Shown here in pieces: positions 25,638 through 35,330 of a stretch of DNA of 52,131 nucleotides. Numbering within the stretch: position 1 is the first letter of the stretch; each line of letters begins with the position of its first letter. The stretch lies in NCBI GenBank assembly GCA_017651315.1, contig JAGCDE010000003.1:1-52131 (forward strand), given 5' to 3'. Under the pieces are notes generated by a model. It saw only the letters and a list, made by a program, of their open reading frames with translations, was not told the DNA's origin and searched no databases. A program made the translations under genes and the position numbers. Source of the stretch: Bacteroidaceae bacterium. GTDB lineage: Bacteria; Bacteroidota; Bacteroidia; Bacteroidales; Bacteroidaceae.

Positions 25638-26722
25638 ATGAAATAACAGAAATGATAAAAGATATGAAATCAGGAATCAGCGCACTTACACTGACTGTGC
25701 TCTCAGTCCTTATGACAGGGTGCAGGCAAGAGAACACAATGAACCGTAATGAAATACCCACGCCGGTATCTGTCTCTGACATCACATACGGTTCGGTAAG
25801 CAGAGTCTTCACCACAAACAGCACGGCTGTGTCAAATGCCGAGGCAGAATTGACAACAGAGATGGCCGGCAAGTATCTGCTTCAAAGAAACCCCGCAACG
25901 GGAAAGCCTTACAAACTGGGTGACAAGGTCAGGAAAGGTGCCTTGATAGTACGCATCCAGGACAAGTCTTATGAAAACGGCATATCAATCGAGACCAAGC
26001 GCCTGAATCTGGAGCTGGCCGAGCAGGAGCAGGCCAAGACTAAATCACTGTATGACAAGGGTGGTGCCACACTGACTGAAGTGAAGAACTCCGATATCAA
26101 GATTATGAGTTCACGTCTTGACTATGAGAATGCCGAGATGAATCTGGAGAAGATGAACATCCGGGCTCCGTTCGAGGGAGTGATAGTGAACCTCCCTCAT
26201 TATTCAGCGGAAGCCAAGGTTGCCAGCGGAACATCGGTGGCTACCATTATGGACTACAGCTCGATGCTGCTTGAGATAAACCTGCCGGAGAGTGCCATCA
26301 ATGAGGTGAAGGTGGGGCAGAAGGCTTACATTACCCATTACACCCTTCCTAAGGATACTATCATAGGTGAGGTTACCGAACTCTCTCCGGCCATAAGTGC
26401 GGAGACCCGTACATTCAAGGGCAAGCTTGTGATTGACAACAAGGACCTTCTTATAAGGCCGGGAATGTTCGTTAAGGCTGATATCGTTACCGAGAGTCAC
26501 AGTTCGACGATAGTGATACCTAAGAATATCGTCCGTAACGAACGCAACAGGCGTACCGTGTTCGTGGTTGACCAAGGCATAGCCAGGGCAAGGAATATAA
26601 AGTTAGGCCTTGAGGATAAGAACACTGTGGAGGTGTTGAGTGGCCTTGAAAAGGACGATCAGTTGGTGGTGCGTGGCTTTGAGACACTTAGAGACGGTTC
26701 AAAGGTAAAAATCCAGAGATAA
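25634..26722 (+). CDS. Periplasmic adaptor (membrane fusion) lipoprotein of an RND pump
   Basis: A 362-residue HlyD/AcrA-family adaptor with a lipobox (LMTGC, Cys30 counted from the first ATG). Starts at codon 1 (ATGA overlap with the TolC gene) or codon 11 (MKSGISALTL) are both possible. It has a lipoyl half (KPYKLGDKVRKGALIVRIQDKSYE), a helical hairpin (about 115-160), the second lipoyl half (NIRAPFEGVIVNLPHYSAEAKVASGTSVATIMDYS), a beta-barrel, and the membrane-proximal domain ending VVRGFETLRDGSKVKI. It should bridge the RND trimer to the TolC channel. Confidence 0.93.
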   Translation: MNEITEMIKDMKSGISALTLTVLSVLMTGCRQENTMNRNEIPTPVSVSDITYGSVSRVFTTNSTAVSNAEAELTTEMAGKYLLQRNPATGKPYKLGDKVRKGALIVRIQDKSYENGISIETKRLNLELAEQEQAKTKSLYDKGGATLTEVKNSDIKIMSSRLDYENAEMNLEKMNIRAPFEGVIVNLPHYSAEAKVASGTSVATIMDYSSMLLEINLPESAINEVKVGQKAYITHYTLPKDTIIGEVTELSPAISAETRTFKGKLVIDNKDLLIRPGMFVKADIVTESHSSTIVIPKNIVRNERNRRTVFVVDQGIARARNIKLGLEDKNTVEVLSGLEKDDQLVVRGFETLRDGSKVKIQR

Positions 26723-26730
26723 GGTAAGGG

Positions 26731-29700
26731 ATGAAAAGACTGGTTAGTTGGGCGGTCAGGAATCCTGTCACTGTCACGATGGCGGTGCTGGCCATTCTGC
26801 TGCTTGGAAAGATATCATATGACAGGCTTAGCGTGGAACTGCTTCCGAGCATGAACAGCCCTCGCCTGTTTGTCGAGATTGACGCGGGCGAGCGTCCACC
26901 TGAGGAGATTGAGAAACAGTTTGTCAGGAACATGGAGTCTCAGATCGCCCGTCAGAGTGATGTGCGCAATGTCTCATCGGTAGTAAAGGTGGGTACAGCA
27001 AGGATAACGGTGGAATATACCTGGAGAAAGAATATGGACGAGGCGTTCCTGGATCTTGAGAAAGCCATGAGCAGCTTCTCACAGGACAGCCGTGTGACAG
27101 ATCTGAGAATCTCCCAGAAAGACCCTACCACCGCGCCCATAATGATCATCGGATTTTCCAATCCTGATATAGCCGATATGGCCGAACTGCGCAAGGTGGC
27201 CGATTCGTACGTATGCAACGAACTCATGAGAGTTGAAGGCGTAGCCGATGTCTCACTTGCGGGCGATGAGTTCACCAACCTGGTCATAAATGCTGACCCA
27301 TATAAACTTCAGGCTTTCGGCATAACGGTGGATAACATTTCATCGCGTATCCAGGAGAGCAATCAAAGGGTGTCGGGTGGAAGGATATCGGAACAGGGCT
27401 TCCAGTATCTCATAACGGGCTCGAATACCCTTACTGACGAAACGGCCTTCGGCAATATCATCGTGGGGTACAGGAATACCGAATCTTCACCGGGTCAGGT
27501 GGGTGAGTTCGAGACGGCCAGCATGGCACCTATCTACCTGCGCGACGTGGCATCCATACATTTTGAAAACCGTGCTCCCGATAACATTGTAAGGGTGAAC
27601 GGCAAACGCAGTATAGGCATCTCTGTATTCAAGGAGATGGACTATAACACAGTAAAGGCTGTAGAAGGTATAAAGACAAGCTTAGGTAAGATCCGGAAAT
27701 CATTGCCCGGATATGAATTAATGGTGATAAGTGACCAGGCTACCTTTATAAACAACTCCATCGGTGAGGTCAAGAACAGCGCTTTGCTTGGCATTCTGCT
27801 GGCAGTGATAGTGTTGTTCGTGTTCCTGCGCAGGGTAGGGACCACTCTTATCGTGGCAGTTTCAATACCTGTTTCGATAATAGCGACTTTCAATCTGATG
27901 TTTTTCAGCGGACTGACCATAAACATCCTGACCCTGGGAGGACTTGCGTTGGGAGCGGGTATGCTGGTGGATAACGCCATAGTGGTCATAGAAAGCATAT
28001 TCAGGAATCAGGAACGGGGGCTTTCGGTGCGTGATGCTTCGATAACCGGTACATCGGAAGTCGCCGGCGCGGTATCGGCATCAACCCTTACAACCATTGT
28101 GGTGTTCCTGCCCATAGTGTATCTGCACGGAGCAACCGGTGAGCTGTTCAAGGATGAGGCATGGACGGTGACATTCTCACTGCTTTCATCCCTGTTTGTG
28201 GCTATTCTGGTGATACCTACGCTGTATGACAAGATATTCGGACGCAAGAAAGCGGTTCCTTTGAAGAATTTCAGTTCGGTGAACATCAAGGGTTACAGCT
28301 CGTTCCTCAAACGGCTCGTGGTAAGACGCTGGTGGGTAATAGCTGCCTCAGTGATCCTGGTCGGGGGGACAGTACTCCTTCTTCCGTATGTAGGTACCGA
28401 GTTTATGCCCAAGACTGAGGACAATACCATAAACGTTAAGGTACGTATGGCCGAGGGCACCAGTCTTGAGCGTACTTCGTCAACACTTGAGAGCCTGGAG
28501 AATCTGGTATATGATTTGTCTCAGGATACCGCTTGCGTCATATACACGCATGTGGGCCCCGGCGGATCATCACAGAATCTTGATTTTGAAGGAGAGAATA
28601 CGGCGACCATGAAGATCCAGCTCTCCAGGGCATCGGCCGTTTCTCCCGATTACCTTACGGAGGTTCTTGCTGCTTATATAGACGGCGTAGAGGGTATGGA
28701 ACTCTCATTCACACAGGATGACAACTCCCTGAGTTCGATGATGGGTACCGAAGACGCTCCGTTAGTGGTGGAGGTCAAGGGTGAGGACCTGGATCTGTTG
28801 GCTTACCTGACTGAACAGGTGGAAGCTGCAGTCGATTCCATTGACTGTCTGTATAATGTGGAGAGTTCGCTGGCAGGAGGTGCACCGGAGATTATCATTA
28901 CTGTTGACCGTGCCCTGGCCGGTATGAATAATATAAACGTTTCCACGATAATCACCCAGATACAGCAGCATCTTGACGGACGTACAGCCGGACAGATGGA
29001 TTACAAGGGCGACATGAGGGATATAAGCATCAAGGTTCCCGGTGTTTCGCTTGCTGACCTGAACAGCATGGTAATAACATCAGGCCAGAAGGATTTCCGT
29101 CTTGCAGAACTGGCTCAGATAAGCGAGAGTACGGCTCCAAAGGAGATATACAGGCTCAATCAGAACAGGGTCACGCGCGTCACGGCTGATATCGATGAAT
29201 CCGTATCGCTTGACAAGGCTGCACAGAGGACAAGGGAGGCCGTGTCAGGCATTGAACTGCCTCAGAACTACTCCATAACCGTAACCGGTGAAGAGGAACG
29301 CAGGGCCGAATCCATGAACAGCCTCCTGTTGGCACTGCTGTTGTCAATTGTTCTGGTCTATATGGTCATGGCCTCGCAGTTTGAATCACTCCTGCACCCG
29401 TTTACCATCCTTCTCACCATTCCTCTTGCTTTGGTGGGAGCGGTTCTGATGTTCCTTGTCACAGGAATAACGGTGAATATCATGGGTATAATAGGTATGG
29501 TGATGCTGGCCGGTATTGCGGTAAACAACTCCATTATCCTTGTGGACAGGATAGGACAACTCAAGGACTCCGGTCTCAGCCTTACCGATGCCATAGCTGA
29601 AGCAGGACAGCAGCGAATCAGACCGATACTCATGACAAGTCTTACTACTATTCTGGCACTTGTGCCGATGGCGCTTGGATTAGGTGATGGCGCATCGCTT

Positions 29701-29823
29701 AGTTCTCCTATGGCCATTGCCGTGATAGGCGGTCTCTTCACCTCAACTCTGCTGAGTCTTGTAGTGATACCCTGTGTGTATTATGTGTTTGAAAGCGCAA
29801 AAATTAGAATCACGGGAAAATGA
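26731..29823 (+). CDS. RND-family efflux pump subunit (first of two)
   Basis: A 1030-residue RND permease with the 12-helix AcrB plan and two large periplasmic loops (about 30-330 and 555-850). TM4 reads GMLVDNAIVVIE, with Asp414 kept and AcrB Asp408 replaced by Asn415; TM10 reads GIAVNNSIILVD, so the AcrB Lys940 position is Asn932. This VDN/NN pattern occurs in a branch of RND pumps and is not proof of inactivity, but the canonical proton relay is incomplete. It lies 8 bp after the adaptor and overlaps the second RND gene by 4 bp (ATGA), which suggests a mixed trimer like MdtBC. Confidence 0.93.
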   Translation: MKRLVSWAVRNPVTVTMAVLAILLLGKISYDRLSVELLPSMNSPRLFVEIDAGERPPEEIEKQFVRNMESQIARQSDVRNVSSVVKVGTARITVEYTWRKNMDEAFLDLEKAMSSFSQDSRVTDLRISQKDPTTAPIMIIGFSNPDIADMAELRKVADSYVCNELMRVEGVADVSLAGDEFTNLVINADPYKLQAFGITVDNISSRIQESNQRVSGGRISEQGFQYLITGSNTLTDETAFGNIIVGYRNTESSPGQVGEFETASMAPIYLRDVASIHFENRAPDNIVRVNGKRSIGISVFKEMDYNTVKAVEGIKTSLGKIRKSLPGYELMVISDQATFINNSIGEVKNSALLGILLAVIVLFVFLRRVGTTLIVAVSIPVSIIATFNLMFFSGLTINILTLGGLALGAGMLVDNAIVVIESIFRNQERGLSVRDASITGTSEVAGAVSASTLTTIVVFLPIVYLHGATGELFKDEAWTVTFSLLSSLFVAILVIPTLYDKIFGRKKAVPLKNFSSVNIKGYSSFLKRLVVRRWWVIAASVILVGGTVLLLPYVGTEFMPKTEDNTINVKVRMAEGTSLERTSSTLESLENLVYDLSQDTACVIYTHVGPGGSSQNLDFEGENTATMKIQLSRASAVSPDYLTEVLAAYIDGVEGMELSFTQDDNSLSSMMGTEDAPLVVEVKGEDLDLLAYLTEQVEAAVDSIDCLYNVESSLAGGAPEIIITVDRALAGMNNINVSTIITQIQQHLDGRTAGQMDYKGDMRDISIKVPGVSLADLNSMVITSGQKDFRLAELAQISESTAPKEIYRLNQNRVTRVTADIDESVSLDKAAQRTREAVSGIELPQNYSITVTGEEERRAESMNSLLLALLLSIVLVYMVMASQFESLLHPFTILLTIPLALVGAVLMFLVTGITVNIMGIIGMVMLAGIAVNNSIILVDRIGQLKDSGLSLTDAIAEAGQQRIRPILMTSLTTILALVPMALGLGDGASLSSPMAIAVIGGLFTSTLLSLVVIPCVYYVFESAKIRITGK

Positions 29824-32800
29824 ACGTTGTCGTTAAGCCAGATGGCCAAAGAGAAAAAGCTCAACGTGGCATGGCGGGAAAAGGGCGGATAGAATCCAGG
29901 TCATTTATTGACCGGAGAGTAACTATCTGTATGCTTCTGGTGGCGATGACGCTGCTGGGCTATTTCTCCTACAAGCAGTTGCCGGTTGAGCTGCTGCCCA
30001 ATACCGAACTGCCCCAGCTTTATGTGACGTGCTCATCGCAAAGCGACCTTACTCCTGCTTACATGGAGCAGCAGGTGGTTATTCCTCTTGAGGGTGCCAT
30101 AAGCGCCGTGGGTGGTGTGGAGAATATGGAATCCACGGCATCCGGCCGGCAGGGTTCCATAAGGGTCGATTTCAAGAGGGGCACCAATCTCAAGATGACT
30201 ACCGTGAAGCTGCAGGAGAAAATCAGCTCAATAAGGTCTGATTTTCCGTCAGGTGTTTCGGTTAATGTTCAGCAGGCTAACATTAACGGCATCAGCAACC
30301 AGTTCATGTCCCTGCAGGTGCGCGGATCGGGCGGTGTTGACCGTTTGAGAGCTGTTGTTGACAAGGATGTAGTGCCGCGTCTTGAGAGCATAGACGGCAT
30401 AGCGGGCGTGACTGTCTATGGCGGAAGGGTCAAGTCCATCGAGATACGCTCCAACCCGGAGGCCATGCAGGCATTGAACATCTCCAACTCGCAGATAAGC
30501 CAGGCGTTGAGCCAGTATAATCAGGAACGTACATTCTTAGGTTATATAAGTGAGCCGGACAGGAAGTACTATGTTCAGCTTGACGCCAACTATGATGACG
30601 TGTCGCAGGTGGAGAATCTGGTGGTTGCCAACGGGCCGGTCTATCTCAAGAATGTTGCTACAGTCTTCTTCGACTATAAGGAGGAGACTACCATAAGCAG
30701 GGTGAACGGTATGGATGCCATCTCGGTGTCCCTGGTCAACGGGGCAGGTGAGAATCTTCTCAATCTCTCCAAGAGAACCCTTAAGCGTATCGATGAGGTG
30801 AACAGGGAGGTTGCCGCTCAGGATCTGCAGCTTGTGGTGCAGTCCAACTCTGCTGACCAGATCAGCAACAACATATCGCAGATTGTCAGACTGGCTCTGT
30901 TGGGAGGAATCCTGGCCATTCTGGTTCTCTGGTTCTTCCTGCGCAACATAAGTCTGGTGTTCTTCATCGCGCTGTCGATACCTGTATCCATATTGTCGGC
31001 GTTCAATATATTCTACGCAGCAGGCATATCCATAAACACACTAACCCTTATAGGTATGGCTTTGGCTATAGGTATGTTGCTGGACAGCAGTATTGTAGTG
31101 CTGGAAAACATATACCGGCTGGCCTCTATGGGAATGCCGCCGCGTCTTGCTGCCTTGCAGGGCGTCAAGGAGGTCAGGAAAGCACTTATTGCATCTACGC
31201 TTACAACCGTAACCGTGTTCCTTCCGTTCGTGTTCTCCGATGAGCCGATGATAAAGCTCTTGGGTAGGAATATCGGTTTCTCTATCATATCTACATTGAT
31301 ATTCTCGCTTTTAGTGGCTGTCACGTTCATTCCTATGGCAACGGCGGCCATGATGGAGCGGGGAGGCGGAGGCAACAGTGTGTTCTTCAAGAAGATGTCC
31401 ATTCACGACCGTCCGCTGCAGATGTACTCGACACTCCTCAAGACCTGCCTGCGCAAGCCTGGACCTACAGTAGGTACAGCAGTGGCAGTCCTGGTGATAG
31501 CTTTCATATTCGCCCTGTCCCGCAATACCGGTCAGAACCGTCAGATTGACAGTGACAGAATCAACGTGAACATCACTATGCCTACCGGCAGTACTCTTGA
31601 CGATACCGATGAGGCTACGGCCATGCTTGAGGAACGTCTGGACAGTTTCCCCCAGAAAAAGGATGTCATAAGCCGCATACAGGAAGAACAAGCCTCGATA
31701 ACGGTCACCCTACAGGAAGGTTATAACGGGAAGGATGGTATGACCATAAGCCAATTGGTTGAACAGTTGAGCGATGAGCTTACCCTTGAGGATGATGATA
31801 TTGATGTGCGTGTGACTCCAGGTTATGGGGGCGGACAGCAGAGCGCGTCGGGACTCAGTTCGATTACAAGGTTCATGAGTGTGCTTGGCGTGGGTGACAA
31901 CACTGAGAGGATAGTCGTGAAGGGATCGGACATAGAGACTATGCGTATCGTATCCAATAACCTGAGGTACTATCTGGAACAGTTGGAGTTTATACGTGAC
32001 ATCAGGGTTGACAATCCCGGTGGCCGCCGGGAGGTGCAGCTTACCTTTGACCCTGTGTCACTGGCATCGTACAACATTTCCAACCAGGCCATAACCTCGG
32101 CATTGGGTTCACTGAACCGGTCAACCAGCTCCGGAACCAGCTTTAAGGTTGGATCCGATGAATATGACATTGTCATAATGGATGACCTCACAGAGGAAGA
32201 GGAGGAAGCCGGACGATGGGAAAAGACTATGGATGACCTCAGACGTGTCATTGTTACCGATGCTAACGGAGGAACGCATGAGCTGCAGCAGCTGGCTAAT
32301 ATCCGCCTGAGCCGTGGACCGTCGGAGGTAAGGCGTGTGAACCGCGACCGTAGGGTAAACGTGACATACGCCATTTCACAGAGCGAGGATCTGCCAAAGG
32401 ATGTACTTGACGGTTATCATGAACAGATAGATGATATAATCGCCAATTACAACCTTCCTTCCGGACTGGCTCTTGAGGTGCAGCGCGGTGATGACTCCAC
32501 CAGTGAGTTCAAATTCCTTATCCTGGCTTCTATAATACTCATATTCATGATCCTGGCGTCGGCGTTCGAATCACTTGCCACGCCTGTGGTGCTGCTGTTC
32601 TCCATACCGTTGGCTGCCATAGGTTCACTGCTTGCACTGCTGTTGTCGGGCAACAGCCTGATGAACGCCAACACCCTGACGGGATTCCTGATCCTTCTCG
32701 GAATAGTGGTGAACAATGGTATCATACTCATAGACTACTCATCGACACTGCGCTCCAGAGGCTATGGCCGCATGAGGGCAATCATGACCAGCGGATACTC

Positions 32801-34595
32801 ACGCCTGAGGCCCATCTGCATTACTACAATCACTACCATTGTCACTCTTATCCCGATGGCTATGGGCGACAATGAATATGCGGGTGCCATAGGTGCGCCG
32901 TTTGCGCTGACTGTCATAGGCGGTCTTACATTCTCGGCTGTGCTTACACTGCTGCTTATCCCTACGCTTTACATATCATTTGAGAACATGAGGGCATGGT
33001 ACAAGGGCTTGGGCCGTTATACCCATATCCTGCATGCCGTATTGTTCGGTGTGGGGCTGGTCGTTATCCTTACAAGTGTGAGCGGTGTATTCAAGGTGCT
33101 TCTTTCCATAATCCTGCTGGCAGTTGCCATTCCGGGAGTGACATATTTCGTGAAGAGTTCAGTAAGGATCGCCCGTAAGGACATCGTGAGTCCCGATGAG
33201 CCCATTGTAATTGAGGTCCGTAACCTGGTCAAGGTATATGACTGGTACAGCCTGTTCCTGCGTCAATGGCGGAGCGGTCTGAACATACGCCGCAGATTAG
33301 GGCTCTCCCGCACTTTCCGTCATCCTAAGGATTTCGTGAGCCTGATATGGCAGGTGGTTGTGTTTGCATATACAGGTTATCTGGCCGGGTGGTATTTTGA
33401 AAAGCAGGGATGGATCCTGCTTATGACCATCATTACGCTGGCGGGCATAAACAATATCATAAAGGCCATACTTCAGTATGTTTCATTCAAATCCGAGAGA
33501 GGAGCGGAGATATCGTCAAAACTTAAGAAAATCCTCTATTGGGCGTTACCCGTATGTGCCATGCTGTTCCTGAGCCGACGCATTGAGAGCAACGGATTCA
33601 TGGTTTTCATTGCGGTCGTCTGGCTGCTGGGTCTCTTTATCCGCAAGACATCGGATTACCTCTATGACAACAACATTAACGTGGAGCGTCTTGGTGACGA
33701 GACAGCCGGAATAAAACGTGCGTGGTTCGTGTTAGTGAAGAGCATCCCTATCATTGGCAAGCGCAAGAAACCTTTCAAGGCCTTACGCGGTGTCTCGTTC
33801 GAGATTCACAGCGGTATGTTCGGCCTGTTGGGACCCAATGGAGCCGGTAAATCCACGTTCATGCGCATTGTTACCGGAATACTGCGCCAGAGCTATGGAA
33901 CGGTGTTCATCAATGGTATGGATACTCTCAAATACAGGGAGGAGCTGCAGAGTCTCATAGGGTTCCTGCCCCAGGAATTTGGTATGTATGAGGCGATGAG
34001 TGCTTGGGATTTCCTTAATTATCAGGCTATCCTCAAGGGAATCACCGATGAGAATGTCCGAAAGGAGAGGCTTGAGTATGTGCTTACTTCCGTGCACATG
34101 TATGAACAGAGAAACTCCGAAATCGGATCTTTCTCAGGAGGCATGAAACAGCGAATAGGTATAGCGCTCATACTGCTCAACCTGCCGCGTATCCTTGTCG
34201 TTGACGAACCTACCGCCGGTCTTGACCCCAGGGAACGAATACGCTTCAGGAACCTGCTTGTTGAGTTGAGCCGTGACCGTATAGTGATATTCTCCACTCA
34301 TATAATCGAGGATATAGCCAGTTCATGTAACCAGGTGGTGGTCATTGAGAAGGGTTCGCTCAAGTACTTCGGATTACCCTCCGAGATGGTTAATCTGGCG
34401 AAGGACAAGGTGTGGCTCTTTGACATTGATGCATCACGCCTGGGTGAACTTGACGAGAAACTGATAGCTAATCACATTCAGGATGGTGACATGATAAAGG
34501 TGCGTTACATATCGCCTACATGTCCGTTCCCGGGTGCTGAACCTGCCGAGCCCAACCTTGAGGATGCATACCTATGCCTATTGAAGAATCTTTAA
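29820..34595 (+). CDS. RND efflux pump fused to an ABC ATPase domain
   Basis: One uninterrupted 1591-residue frame. Residues 1-1057 are a full RND pump: TM4 GMLLDSSIVVLE with Asp422, and TM10 GIVVNNGIILID with Asn965 at the AcrB Lys940 position. About 1068-1115 adds two helices. An ABC ATPase begins at 1129 (IVIEVRNLVKVYD), is interrupted by about 175 residues with four hydrophobic helices (about 1172-1193, 1198-1219, 1238-1252, 1259-1275), and resumes at ALRGVSFEI (1321). Walker A GPNGAGKS is at 1338-1345, signature SGGMK 1439-1443, Walker B ILVVDEP 1458-1464 and H-loop His1494, all intact. The even helix number keeps both halves cytosolic. I know of no characterised protein with this plan. 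The pump may be driven or gated by ATP; that is inference. Confidence 0.9.
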   Translation: MNVVVKPDGQREKAQRGMAGKGRIESRSFIDRRVTICMLLVAMTLLGYFSYKQLPVELLPNTELPQLYVTCSSQSDLTPAYMEQQVVIPLEGAISAVGGVENMESTASGRQGSIRVDFKRGTNLKMTTVKLQEKISSIRSDFPSGVSVNVQQANINGISNQFMSLQVRGSGGVDRLRAVVDKDVVPRLESIDGIAGVTVYGGRVKSIEIRSNPEAMQALNISNSQISQALSQYNQERTFLGYISEPDRKYYVQLDANYDDVSQVENLVVANGPVYLKNVATVFFDYKEETTISRVNGMDAISVSLVNGAGENLLNLSKRTLKRIDEVNREVAAQDLQLVVQSNSADQISNNISQIVRLALLGGILAILVLWFFLRNISLVFFIALSIPVSILSAFNIFYAAGISINTLTLIGMALAIGMLLDSSIVVLENIYRLASMGMPPRLAALQGVKEVRKALIASTLTTVTVFLPFVFSDEPMIKLLGRNIGFSIISTLIFSLLVAVTFIPMATAAMMERGGGGNSVFFKKMSIHDRPLQMYSTLLKTCLRKPGPTVGTAVAVLVIAFIFALSRNTGQNRQIDSDRINVNITMPTGSTLDDTDEATAMLEERLDSFPQKKDVISRIQEEQASITVTLQEGYNGKDGMTISQLVEQLSDELTLEDDDIDVRVTPGYGGGQQSASGLSSITRFMSVLGVGDNTERIVVKGSDIETMRIVSNNLRYYLEQLEFIRDIRVDNPGGRREVQLTFDPVSLASYNISNQAITSALGSLNRSTSSGTSFKVGSDEYDIVIMDDLTEEEEEAGRWEKTMDDLRRVIVTDANGGTHELQQLANIRLSRGPSEVRRVNRDRRVNVTYAISQSEDLPKDVLDGYHEQIDDIIANYNLPSGLALEVQRGDDSTSEFKFLILASIILIFMILASAFESLATPVVLLFSIPLAAIGSLLALLLSGNSLMNANTLTGFLILLGIVVNNGIILIDYSSTLRSRGYGRMRAIMTSGYSRLRPICITTITTIVTLIPMAMGDNEYAGAIGAPFALTVIGGLTFSAVLTLLLIPTLYISFENMRAWYKGLGRYTHILHAVLFGVGLVVILTSVSGVFKVLLSIILLAVAIPGVTYFVKSSVRIARKDIVSPDEPIVIEVRNLVKVYDWYSLFLRQWRSGLNIRRRLGLSRTFRHPKDFVSLIWQVVVFAYTGYLAGWYFEKQGWILLMTIITLAGINNIIKAILQYVSFKSERGAEISSKLKKILYWALPVCAMLFLSRRIESNGFMVFIAVVWLLGLFIRKTSDYLYDNNINVERLGDETAGIKRAWFVLVKSIPIIGKRKKPFKALRGVSFEIHSGMFGLLGPNGAGKSTFMRIVTGILRQSYGTVFINGMDTLKYREELQSLIGFLPQEFGMYEAMSAWDFLNYQAILKGITDENVRKERLEYVLTSVHMYEQRNSEIGSFSGGMKQRIGIALILLNLPRILVVDEPTAGLDPRERIRFRNLLVELSRDRIVIFSTHIIEDIASSCNQVVVIEKGSLKYFGLPSEMVNLAKDKVWLFDIDASRLGELDEKLIANHIQDGDMIKVRYISPTCPFPGAEPAEPNLEDAYLCLLKNL

Positions 34596-34609
34596 AAGAA
34601 TCAGACCCT

Positions 34610-35323
34610 ATGTCAGTATTAGAGACGGTGAAATCTTTCGCCAAGTTGTGCGGTTACAATATGAGGATTATCTTTTCCGGCAAGTTCATCTGGTTCCTGC
34701 TGGTTGGACTGGCACTGTTCTTCTTCCTTATGTTCACTGCAGCATCCAGAGGTGCCACTTTGAGTCACGGCATGGTCTATAGTCAACTTATAATACCCGG
34801 ACTCCTGCTGGTGTTTTACCCTGCATGTTTCGGAATCCAGAATGATGCCGATCACCGTATATTGGAACTCCTGTTCGGTATTCCGAACTATATGTATAAG
34901 GTGTGGCTGTTCAGGTTATTGATGATTTACGTTGAGGTTTATCTTATCCTTGTCGTCTATGCCTTTCTGGCCAGGATCCTGCTGTATCCGGTGGCGCCGT
35001 TCTCTATGGCGATGAAGCTTATGATTCCCGTCATGCTCTTCGGTAACCTGGCATTCCTGTACTCCACGCTCATCCGCAACGGTAATGCTGCAGCCGTACT
35101 TTCCGTGCTTACTGTGATATTGGCGCTGGTACTGGGTAATATTCCGCTCGTTGAGAACAAGGTATGGGATGTCACAATCAATCCATACGAGGAACCGGAG
35201 AACATCAACGCCGCCATCTGGGGGGTGATTCTGCTAAAGAACCGGATCATGATGATTGTGGCCGGTATCATTTTCCTGATGTCCGGGCTGTTAGGACTCC
35301 AGAACCGTGGCAAGTTCCTCTGA
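34610..35323 (+). CDS. ABC-2 type permease subunit
   Basis: About 237 residues from the ATG at 34610; an in-frame ATG at 34574 inside the preceding gene is an alternative. It has an N-terminal amphipathic stretch (VLETVKSFAKLCGYNMRIIFSG) then six hydrophobic segments, the ABC-2 permease plan. It lacks the long periplasmic part of the other permease in the operon. The natural reading is that it pairs with the ATPase domain of the fusion protein encoded just upstream, or forms a heterodimer with the large permease. It is the last gene of the export operon; a hairpin with a T-run follows 40 bp downstream. Confidence 0.85.
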   Translation: MSVLETVKSFAKLCGYNMRIIFSGKFIWFLLVGLALFFFLMFTAASRGATLSHGMVYSQLIIPGLLLVFYPACFGIQNDADHRILELLFGIPNYMYKVWLFRLLMIYVEVYLILVVYAFLARILLYPVAPFSMAMKLMIPVMLFGNLAFLYSTLIRNGNAAAVLSVLTVILALVLGNIPLVENKVWDVTINPYEEPENINAAIWGVILLKNRIMMIVAGIIFLMSGLLGLQNRGKFL

Positions 35324-35330
35324 ATTATTT

